Assembly (NCBI GenBank): GCA_049325575.1
Contig: JBMOLK010000156.1
Location: forward strand, 1 to 12,330
DNA: 12,330 bases
Direction: 5' to 3'
Origin: JBMOLK01 sp049325575
GTDB taxonomy: Bacteria; Bacillota; Clostridia; Acetivibrionales; Acetivibrionaceae
The translations under genes were made by a program, and so were the position numbers. Positions within the stretch are counted from its first letter, which is position 1, and the number at the start of each line of letters is the position of its first letter. Positions 7,261-12,330 of the stretch are shown in pieces. The notes under the pieces are model-generated. The model saw only the letters and a program-made list of their open reading frames with translations. It was not told the origin of the DNA and made no database searches.

Positions 7261-8757
7261 ATGGCACAACAAACCTTAACAGGCACAATGCAGAAATACG
7301 AAGAAACTGTAAGCTATACAGGTGGAAGTATAATTGGGTATGGTGGAAGTTATAATTATACCGTAAACGATGGAATAAAACCCAGCACTCAAACGGTAAG
7401 TACTACAAGCGGCAATAAACAAATATATCAACCAACTTTATTAATACATCATCCCATTATAACAGCGAATAATATTGCTTTTGGTAATGCCGTTGTAAAT
7501 AAAAGTATTTATATAGATACTTCAGATGTTATGATAAAGACATACATGAGGTCAGGTAATCATCCTAATCCGGTGGATTATACTCAATGTTGTTCTTTGA
7601 CCGCCTCTCCTTTTATTTATTATAATCAACAAACTGACCATTCTTTATCAAATACTTGGCAAGTATATCATAGCGCTCACGGTACAATAGATTTAGTATT
7701 TATAAATTCATATATTAATATAGGACAAGTTAATTTTTATTCATATCATTCGGGAAATACTACAACACACGAAACACGTTCAATAGTACCGCCTTATGAT
7801 AATTCAAGTTGGTTTACTTGGTCGTCTTTTATAAAAGTAATAGACCAGAATGCTGAATATACAGCAGTTTCAATTGATGCTAATACACAAAATACAACCT
7901 TAAATATAGTTGGTTACGGATGGGTAGAGAGGGCAACAGGTTGGACTAAATTATATCCTATAGAGGAAATAGATAATGTTCCCCAAGATAAATATTATCA
8001 AATGGTTACTATAGGGCTTTTTGCTTTACATAATAATACTTCATATAATTTATCAAATTATGTTGAAAGTTTACCATATAAAATAACAGATGTTTCGGGT
8101 AAGAAATCTTATTATTATTTAGATTTAGGCAGTATATATCATATAGATAGAACTCAATGTACTTCTTCGGAAGCTGTACCTACAATATATACACAAACCG
8201 ATACTATAGATATGAATTACGCAACAGCACAAACATTAACTTCTGAAGGAAATAATATTTATGCAACTAATAATGATTTATTTTATCGTTATGTTATTTT
8301 AAATAAAACTACCAATCCAACAACTGATTGGAAAATGACAACCAAAGAGCCAAGAGGAAATCTTTATGGATTATATAAAGATGATGGGGTTACTGAAGTT
8401 TCCGTTGTTAATAATCAATATACTGAAGATGCAGCCAGTTTTAATATAACTGATACAAGAGGTGATGGTCAATATACACCCGCTTCATCGCCATATAGAA
8501 AAAGATATTTTAAAGCATTAAATTATAATTTAGAAAATATTTATGTAACTTTTACAGGAAGTGGTTCAGAATATATAGAAATAAGTACGGATTTACGTAC
8601 GTGGACACAAGTAACCAGTGGTACAAAAATATTGCTTATAAGTAAATTAAATGCAACCGAACAATTTATAATATATTTCCGTGTTAAATCTCTTATAAAT
8701 TGTCCTACTGGGGAAAAATCTATTTCTTATACATTTGATTTTGAGGGGGTTGTTTAA
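7261..8757 (+). CDS. Putative virion surface protein sharing C-terminal domain with the propeller protein
   Basis: The protein has 498 residues, and the start follows AAAGGA by 7 nt. Residues ~20-36 are Gly/Tyr-rich and include GGSYNYTV, matching the short motif of the 6658 and 9964 proteins. The middle is a Tyr/Asn/Ser-rich, beta-predicted region with no recognised family. Near residue 313 a TQTD...Y.TAQ.LT..GNN segment matches one in the 842-residue protein. Residues ~371-498 (LYKDDGVTE, YTEDAASFNI, Y.P, STDLRTWTQV, NATEQFIIYFR) align with residues ~708-842 of that protein. The two genes therefore look like partial paralogues with the same C-terminal module and different upstream parts. By analogy this end probably attaches to the virion or binds glycan (inference). 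No enzyme motif was seen. It precedes the largest non-coding stretch of the window, so it may end a transcriptional sub-block. Confidence 0.6.
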   Translation: MAQQTLTGTMQKYEETVSYTGGSIIGYGGSYNYTVNDGIKPSTQTVSTTSGNKQIYQPTLLIHHPIITANNIAFGNAVVNKSIYIDTSDVMIKTYMRSGNHPNPVDYTQCCSLTASPFIYYNQQTDHSLSNTWQVYHSAHGTIDLVFINSYINIGQVNFYSYHSGNTTTHETRSIVPPYDNSSWFTWSSFIKVIDQNAEYTAVSIDANTQNTTLNIVGYGWVERATGWTKLYPIEEIDNVPQDKYYQMVTIGLFALHNNTSYNLSNYVESLPYKITDVSGKKSYYYLDLGSIYHIDRTQCTSSEAVPTIYTQTDTIDMNYATAQTLTSEGNNIYATNNDLFYRYVILNKTTNPTTDWKMTTKEPRGNLYGLYKDDGVTEVSVVNNQYTEDAASFNITDTRGDGQYTPASSPYRKRYFKALNYNLENIYVTFTGSGSEYIEISTDLRTWTQVTSGTKILLISKLNATEQFIIYFRVKSLINCPTGEKSISYTFDFEGVV

Positions 8758-9012
8758 ATTATAGTAAAAGGCTCGGACAAAATACAAAATGTAAAAAATA
8801 ATTGTAACTCTAATGATATCAGTTGAATAGAATGATTAAAGAAAAAATAAGCTAAATAGCCTATTATCAGACTTAAAGTGAATTATAAACAAAAAAATTG
8901 TGAGATTTAGGGGGGGTTTTTGGGGCATAAAAATAAATACCCTATGTTTTATATCTCCACAAGAAAAAAGACCCCGATTTAGGGCGATTTTAGGGGTGGG
9001 AAGGTAAGTACA
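8758..9012. other. Non-coding spacer with G-runs and gatttaggg repeats
   Basis: There are 255 nt without a supportable gene on either strand. The left half is very AT-rich and shows nothing convincing, with no good -35/-10 pair. The right half contains GGGGGGG-TTTTT-GGGG (8910-8925) and three copies of gatttaggg or gattttagggg (8904, 8976, 8986), the last two 10 nt apart. The sequence ACCCC at 8971-8975 can pair with GGGGT at 8993-8997, but no U-tract follows. These G-runs are conspicuous in AT-rich DNA and could mark a regulatory RNA, a structured leader for the 9013-10748 cluster, or a gene remnant. Confidence 0.5.
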
Positions 9013-9132
9013 ATGTTATCAGAAATAAATAAAAAATGCAAAATTTGCATAGAAGATTGTAAACAATTTAAACAAATTAAAATAATAAAATGTCCCTTTT
9101 TTTTAAAAATAGAGAAAAAGAAAAATGATTAA
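9013..9132 (+). CDS. Four-cysteine miniprotein, possible zinc-binding
   Basis: This 39-residue ORF starts at ATG 9013, eight nt after GGAAGG. Cysteines at residues 9, 12, 16 and 27 (C-x2-C-x3-C-x10-C) lie in a very Lys-rich chain, which could form a small metal-binding knuckle. Its stop overlaps the next gene's start by eight bases (9125-9132). That next gene has no good ribosome-binding site of its own, so translational coupling would explain both ORFs. No family is recognised and the length is near the chance limit in AT-rich DNA. Support comes from the cysteine spacing, the ribosome-binding site and the overlap. Confidence 0.5.
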   Translation: MLSEINKKCKICIEDCKQFKQIKIIKCPFFLKIEKKKND

Positions 9133-9967
9133 CAAAAGAAAATATTATATAGAAAACTTTATAGGTGGTATTAATAGAGAAGTATCGCCTTTTAAACTAA
9201 GACCTGAACAATGTTATAATGCTGAAAATGTTTTCAGTAAGGATGGTTCTTTGGAAGTTTTAAAAGGAACTTCTGATAGAACCTCTTCAATAACATTGAC
9301 CGATACTTTCACAAAGGCACATTATTATAAAGAAGGTGAAATTATCTTACAGAATGGTTCAAAGGTTTATTTGATTTCAACAACCGCTGAAACAGATATA
9401 ACAAATGCAACACATACTCCTTCAACAGTTTTTGGTTATTCGGCTATTTTGAATGATAAGTTTATATTAACCAGAGAAGGTAAGCCATTAGTATATGACC
9501 CTACTTCTTCATCTATTACTTTTGAGATAAGCGATACAAATTGTCCCCCAGCTATTTACTGTGAGTCATTTGAGAATATAATGTTTTTAGGTAATGATAT
9601 AACAGGAAATTTACAAAGTAGAATATACTATTCTGCCTTTAGAGACCCAACTACTTGGGATGTTAGTTTTTATATAGATATAGCCGAGGATAAAGGTGGG
9701 AAAATAACAGGATTAAAAAAATTTGGTAATTATTTAGTTATCTTTAAATCAAATGGAATATTTACTGGACAATTTTCCGGTGATGTTGAATTACCTTTAA
9801 CTTTATCAGCTGTTTCAAATATAGGTTGTAAGGGTGGAGATAGTATTGTAGTTTATGAAGATATTTTATTCTTTCAAGGCTTTGATGGAATTTATCAAAT
9901 GGATTATAGTTTTAATCCCATTAAAATATCCGAACCAATAAGACCATTTCTCGAGGCGATGATATGA
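9125..9967 (+). CDS. P22 gp10-like head-tail/tail stabilisation protein, N-terminal half
   Basis: The protein has 280 residues. The N-terminus (FIGGINREVSPFKLRPEQC, NAENV, DGSLEVLKGT) follows the 'gGiN...L.p.e...a.Nv...G.l..r.G' opening of phage packaged-DNA stabilisation (P22 gp10-like) and tail tubular B-like proteins. Later segments fit the same propeller-like family: SRIYYSAFRDPTTWD (residues ~165-180), GGKITGLKKFGNYLVIFKSNGI (in which GG, ITGL and IFK..GI are typical), SNIGCKGGDSIVV, and FFQGFDGIYQM. In that family the protein closes the portal and links it to the tail needle or tube. The product is shorter than usual relatives (roughly 450-600 residues) and lacks their C-terminal half, which the next gene seems to provide. 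The ribosome-binding site is weak and the start overlaps the upstream miniprotein. The exact family name is less certain than its role as a connector component. Confidence 0.65.
   Translation: MINKRKYYIENFIGGINREVSPFKLRPEQCYNAENVFSKDGSLEVLKGTSDRTSSITLTDTFTKAHYYKEGEIILQNGSKVYLISTTAETDITNATHTPSTVFGYSAILNDKFILTREGKPLVYDPTSSSITFEISDTNCPPAIYCESFENIMFLGNDITGNLQSRIYYSAFRDPTTWDVSFYIDIAEDKGGKITGLKKFGNYLVIFKSNGIFTGQFSGDVELPLTLSAVSNIGCKGGDSIVVYEDILFFQGFDGIYQMDYSFNPIKISEPIRPFLEAMI
9953..9956 (+). promoter_or_regulatory. GAGG ribosome-binding site inside upstream gene
   Basis: GAGG lies 7 nt before the ATG at 9964, inside the last codons of the 9125 gene. It supports true re-initiation for the second half rather than a frameshift fusion. 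Confidence 0.6.
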
Positions 9968-10551
9968 AAGTAAAGTATAGCGATAGTGGTAGTTTTAAAT
10001 ATACAGTAGTTGACCCCGTTCTCACGGTAAATATATCGCCGGCGTGTTCTTCTGTTCACTTACCTCAATTTAATCAAATATGGTGGTATTATGGAGATAC
10101 GGCATTAGGGTTTAACTATTTGCATAAAGCTTGGTGGAAATTTAAATTTTCATTTCAAATTAGACATATTTGTTATTATCAAAATTTATATACCGAAGAA
10201 CTACCTTTGATTATAGGAGATAGTAAAATAAAAAACCTCAATCCAACCACTACTACCACTAAATTAAGTGCTTTTTATGAAACAGGTAAAATGAATTTTG
10301 CTAATCCCGATAATAAAACTTTAACTGAATGTTATATAGTTTCAAAAGAAACTACAACAAATGCAGCTACTACAGTAACAATAGGTTCTAATTCTTTTAC
10401 TTTACAAAATATAAATTTAGCAGAAGTTGTAGAAAAAGATTTATACGGAGAAGGAAAGAATTTCACACTTAGAATAGCGATAGCGGATACTTATACTACG
10501 CCACCTTGTATAGATAGTGTAGCAATTCAGTATCAAGCGAGAAGAATATGA
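9964..10551 (+). CDS. Probable C-terminal half of the gp10-like stabilisation protein
   Basis: The protein has 195 residues and its ATG overlaps the preceding TGA (ATGA). The segment FNQIWWYYGD...LGFNYLHKAWWKF, followed by LPLIIGDS..I, resembles the C-terminal part of stabilisation/connector propeller proteins. There a 'WW.Y' strand, a 'YN...W' strand and a 'LL.GDS.G' strand follow the 'IFK' and 'DGIY' strands found in the upstream gene. The first 15 residues (SGSFKYTV) instead match the 19-residue repeat motif of the 6658 protein. This short N-terminal element may therefore be grafted on at the split point. The C-terminal third is beta-rich (TVTIGSNSFTL, FTLRIAI). The two coupled products probably assemble together; an independent small tail protein is the alternative. 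Confidence 0.5.
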   Translation: MKVKYSDSGSFKYTVVDPVLTVNISPACSSVHLPQFNQIWWYYGDTALGFNYLHKAWWKFKFSFQIRHICYYQNLYTEELPLIIGDSKIKNLNPTTTTTKLSAFYETGKMNFANPDNKTLTECYIVSKETTTNAATTVTIGSNSFTLQNINLAEVVEKDLYGEGKNFTLRIAIADTYTTPPCIDSVAIQYQARRI

Positions 10552-10748
10552 AACTTAATTTTCCAGTTAAAAAGATTAAAGATGTATCAGTTCAAACGAA
10601 CTTTTTGTATTTAGAAAATTTCTTTGATGGACGAAAACTACGATTAACTAATCAAACAAGTTTTCCTAAAAACCCAATAAAAGGAACTATTATTCTTAAA
10701 GAAGACCATCTCTATATTTATATAGATACTTGGAAACAAATAATATAA
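10548..10748 (+). CDS. Small tail-associated protein, function unknown
   Basis: The protein has 66 residues, its ATG overlaps the upstream TGA (ATGA), and GAGAAG lies a few nt upstream. It begins with a Lys-rich stretch. Its C-terminal third (P.KGTIILKEDHLYIYIDTWKQI) resembles the short 'P..G.IY.....LY.Y..~W..I' element at the N-terminus of phage fibres, including the IYFD..L..F...TSW segment at the left edge of this window. Its likely role is a small adaptor or tail-tip element. This rests on motif resemblance and position only. Confidence 0.55.
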   Translation: MKLNFPVKKIKDVSVQTNFLYLENFFDGRKLRLTNQTSFPKNPIKGTIILKEDHLYIYIDTWKQII

Positions 10749-10753
10749 AGGAG
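10748..10753 (+). promoter_or_regulatory. Shine-Dalgarno site AAGGAG
   Basis: AAGGAG begins at the last base of the preceding stop codon and lies 8 nt before the ATG at 10762, fixing that start. Confidence 0.85.
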
Positions 10754-10761
10754 AAATACCT

Positions 10762-11853
10762 ATGGCTAAATTCTTTAGAAAATTAGAAAAAGGAATTAAG
10801 AAAGTAGCTAAAAAAGGTGAAAAGCTTGTTAAAAAAGCAGCAAAAAATAAAATTGTAAGAGGTATAGCAGGAGCAGCACTATTAAGTTCAACACTCGGAT
10901 TAGGATTAGGTGGAAAACTACTTGGGGCAATGGGAAAAGCTGGAAAAGCACTTGGGATAGCAAAAGCTGGAAAAACAGCTGCAATAGCAGGAAAAGCTGG
11001 AAAAGCACTTAAGATAGCAAAAGCTGGAAAAATAGCTGCAGCAGCAGGAAAAGCAGGGAAATTAGCAAAGATAGCTAAAACAGCTTCGACAATATCCAAG
11101 TTTTTACCTGCAATATCAGTAGGAGCAGAACTAATCGGAGGAAGACAAGCACGAAAAGCTGAAGAAAGATTTCGCAAAGAACAAACGGGTTTACAAAGAG
11201 AACAATTAGGCTTAGAAAAAGAATTAGGTGAAAGTAGATTAGGATTAGAAAGAGAACAACAGGGCTTAGAAAGAGAATTAGGTACAGGTAGATTAGGATT
11301 AGAAAAAGAGCGACTGGGTTTGGAAAGAGAATTAGGTACGGGTAGATTGGGGTTAGAAGAAAGACAACTGGGTTTAGAAAGAGAATTGGGTACGGGTAGA
11401 TTAGGGTTAGAAAGAGAACGATTTGGATTAGAGAAAGCAATGGTTCCTTTCCAACAAGCTCAAGCCGAAAGACAATTAGAGTTAGCTCAATTAGGTAGGA
11501 TGGGTGAATTGGAAGCAGCAAGATTTGGTCGAGGTCAAGCTTTAGCTCAAGCTCAAGCTGCTCAACAATATTTACTCCCCGAACCACAACAATCTGTTTT
11601 GGTAAATCCTTTAGTACAAGAAGCAATGAGACAAACCCAAGGAGCCTTACAGCAAGCTGGTATGGCTACAGCAGGTATGGGTGGCATTAGAGCACAGGAA
11701 GCTTCTTTAAGAGCCTTAGCTCCTGTAGTACAACAAAGAGAGCAATTGGATTTACAAAGAAGAATGGCATTAGCTCAAATGGCAGCACCAGCAAACTGGC
11801 AAGAAAGAGCTTTACCAGAATTAAATTATAGATTACCACGAATAAGTATATAA
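10762..11853 (+). CDS. Putative internal virion / DNA-ejection protein with membrane-active and coiled-coil repeats
   Basis: The protein has 363 residues. Residues 1-30 are strongly basic and amphipathic (FFRKLEKGIKKVAKK). Residues 31-57 form a Gly/Ala/Leu stretch that could enter a membrane. Residues 58-114 contain three 19-residue repeats starting GKAGK. After FLPAISVGAELIGG come about 100 residues of charged coiled coil (128-227), with four exact 18-residue repeats of GLERELGTGRLGLEKERL type. The C-terminus is Gln/Ala-rich (QALAQAQAAQQ, TQGALQQAG) and lacks a catalytic motif. Podoviral ejection proteins (P22 gp7/gp16/gp20 and T7 gp14 types) combine such Ala/Gln-rich helices with a membrane-interacting segment, and these genes usually follow the connector genes, as here. 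A tape-measure or scaffold role is possible but the length is modest. The function is inferred from composition and position. Confidence 0.5.
   Translation: MAKFFRKLEKGIKKVAKKGEKLVKKAAKNKIVRGIAGAALLSSTLGLGLGGKLLGAMGKAGKALGIAKAGKTAAIAGKAGKALKIAKAGKIAAAAGKAGKLAKIAKTASTISKFLPAISVGAELIGGRQARKAEERFRKEQTGLQREQLGLEKELGESRLGLEREQQGLERELGTGRLGLEKERLGLERELGTGRLGLEERQLGLERELGTGRLGLERERFGLEKAMVPFQQAQAERQLELAQLGRMGELEAARFGRGQALAQAQAAQQYLLPEPQQSVLVNPLVQEAMRQTQGALQQAGMATAGMGGIRAQEASLRALAPVVQQREQLDLQRRMALAQMAAPANWQERALPELNYRLPRISI
10933..11103 (+). repeat. Three 57-bp Lys/Ala/Gly-rich (19-aa) repeats
   Basis: GKAGK units start at 10933, 10990 and 11047 (residues 58, 77 and 96), exactly 57 bp apart. The pattern GKAGKALxIAKAGKxAA alternates cationic and small hydrophobic residues, as in amphipathic membrane-active helices. 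Confidence 0.85.
11209..11424 (+). repeat. Four 54-bp (18-aa) coiled-coil repeats
   Basis: Units begin at 11209, 11263, 11317 and 11371, with a partial fifth at 11425. The consensus is GLERELGTGRLGLEKERL. Eighteen residues equal five alpha-helical turns (7+11), so the hydrophobic stripe is nearly straight, unlike a plain heptad coil. Confidence 0.9.
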
Positions 11854-11860
11854 TTTATAA

Positions 11861-11865
11861 AGGAG
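11861..11865 (+). promoter_or_regulatory. AGGAG site deciding between two tandem ATG codons
   Basis: Two in-frame ATG codons (11869 and 11872) follow. The spacing from AGGAG is 3 nt to the first and 6 nt to the second, so 11872 is the better start. The choice changes the product by one Met only. Confidence 0.65.
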
Positions 11866-11871
11866 AGTATG

Positions 11872-12330
11872 ATGGCTATCCAAAAAAAGATTAAAAACAT
11901 TGCTGGTGGTTTAGCAAGTTTGGGCATAGGTGGCTCGGCTGGTGTGTACGGTGTTACTCCAGAAGAATATGCTCAAACAATGGGTTATAACGCTCCTCAA
12001 TATAAATGGTTAAGTAATCTGGGTCAAGTTATTGCATCGGGATTAAGAGCGTATGGACGAGGTAGATATGGCATAGATGTCGGAGAGAGTATAAGAGAAG
12101 AATTTATGAGGAAGCAAGCATTGCTTAGAGAACAAAGAGAAAGAGAGCGATTAAAAACATATTTAGGTATTACCGAGGACTTACCTTTAAAAGTTTTACA
12201 AACAGGTGCAAAAGCTAAAATTGAAAAAGGAGAAGATTTAAAAAGGCAACAAGCAAAAAAGGAACAATTAGCAAAATTTTTAGGTACTACTGAGGACTTA
12301 CCTGTAGAGGCTTTGGAAAAAGGTGCAGAA
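11872..12330 (+). CDS. Putative internal virion protein with 39-residue helical repeats (3' partial)
   Basis: There are 153 codons with no stop before the right edge. The N-terminus contains a Gly/Ala-rich segment (IAGGLASLGIGGSAGVYGV) that could be membrane-interacting, then YAQTMGY and a short helical region. From residue ~75 the chain is Lys/Glu/Gln/Arg-rich and alpha-helical. A 39-residue unit starts at residue 92 and again at 131. Each carries [YF]LG[IT]TEDLP, then L..GA, then a charged helix, and the array appears to continue beyond the window. No family is recognised. Its position after a similar candidate ejection protein, 18 nt downstream with its own ribosome-binding site, suggests a second ejection or internal protein. 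A tape-measure-like or tail-needle coiled coil is the alternative. Confidence 0.5.
   Translation, partial: MAIQKKIKNIAGGLASLGIGGSAGVYGVTPEEYAQTMGYNAPQYKWLSNLGQVIASGLRAYGRGRYGIDVGESIREEFMRKQALLREQRERERLKTYLGITEDLPLKVLQTGAKAKIEKGEDLKRQQAKKEQLAKFLGTTEDLPVEALEKGAE
12145..12330 (+). repeat. 117-bp (39-aa) repeats, array truncated by window edge
   Basis: The first unit covers 12145-12261 and a partial second covers 12262-12330. LG.TEDLP recurs exactly 117 bp apart (aromatic codons at 12160 and 12277). The copy number is unknown because the array runs off the window. Confidence 0.75.

Noticed and set aside
8900..9007. GTG-started 35-codon ORF through the G-runs
   Set aside because: There is no ribosome-binding site, the start is in an A-rich run, and the composition follows the G-runs. 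A minus-strand ORF in the same area is equally unsupported.
9036..9050. Palindrome atgcaaaatttgcat as an operator
   Set aside because: It coincides with codons for the CxxC of the miniprotein and lacks a nearby promoter.
9925..9967. Programmed -1 frameshift fusing the two gp10-like halves
   Set aside because: The overlap of open frames is only 9925-9967 and contains no X-XXY-YYZ slippery heptamer. A GAGG site and ATGA overlap explain expression better.
10644..11626. Long minus-strand open frames of 177 and 183 codons
   Set aside because: They are antisense to the Lys/Ala/Glu-rich repeats of the 10762 gene, which lacks stops on the other strand by composition. They have low-complexity Leu/Pro/Phe translations and no ribosome-binding sites.

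Overview
The window is a block of late structural genes from an AT-rich tailed phage or prophage, most likely a metagenome assembly because it carries a scaffold gap of exactly 100 N. All eleven supported genes lie on the + strand and are tightly packed, with two ATGA stop/start overlaps, one 8-nt overlap and mostly strong Shine-Dalgarno sites. One site (6870-6878) is nearly a full complement of the canonical bacterial anti-SD. No tRNA, integrase, lysis gene, polymerase or CRISPR array is visible, so the host cannot be named. The genetic code looks standard: TAA, TGA and one TAG are all used as stops and no gene has an in-frame stop.

Positions 1-4090 hold the 3' part of a giant tail-fibre gene (at least 1362 residues). 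It is built from fifteen 42-residue repeats of exactly 126 bp, interrupted by five copies or variants of a second module, and ends in a phage-fibre 'AEVQ...AVTPDTL' segment and a beta-rich tip. Positions 4108-8757 hold a cassette of likely surface or adsorption proteins. The first is an 842-residue protein with five near-identical 58-residue beta-propeller blades. Next come two small proteins, one made of three 19-residue repeats and one interrupted by the N gap. Last is a 498-residue protein that shares its C-terminal domain with the propeller protein.

A 255-nt non-coding stretch (8758-9012) with unusual G-runs separates this cassette from the next cluster. That cluster begins with a 39-residue four-cysteine miniprotein overlapping the start of a head-tail 'stabilisation' protein resembling P22 gp10. 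The gp10-like protein appears split over two coupled genes (9125-9967 and 9964-10551). A small 66-residue protein follows.

From 10762 to the end are two candidate internal or ejection proteins. The first has a Lys/Ala/Gly-rich, potentially membrane-active N-terminus and an 18-residue coiled-coil repeat. The second has 39-residue helical repeats and runs off the window. The order (fibres, gp10-like connector, ejection proteins) suggests a podovirus-like virion, which is an inference. The most unusual feature is that at least six of the eleven proteins contain internal tandem repeats, each with a different exact period.
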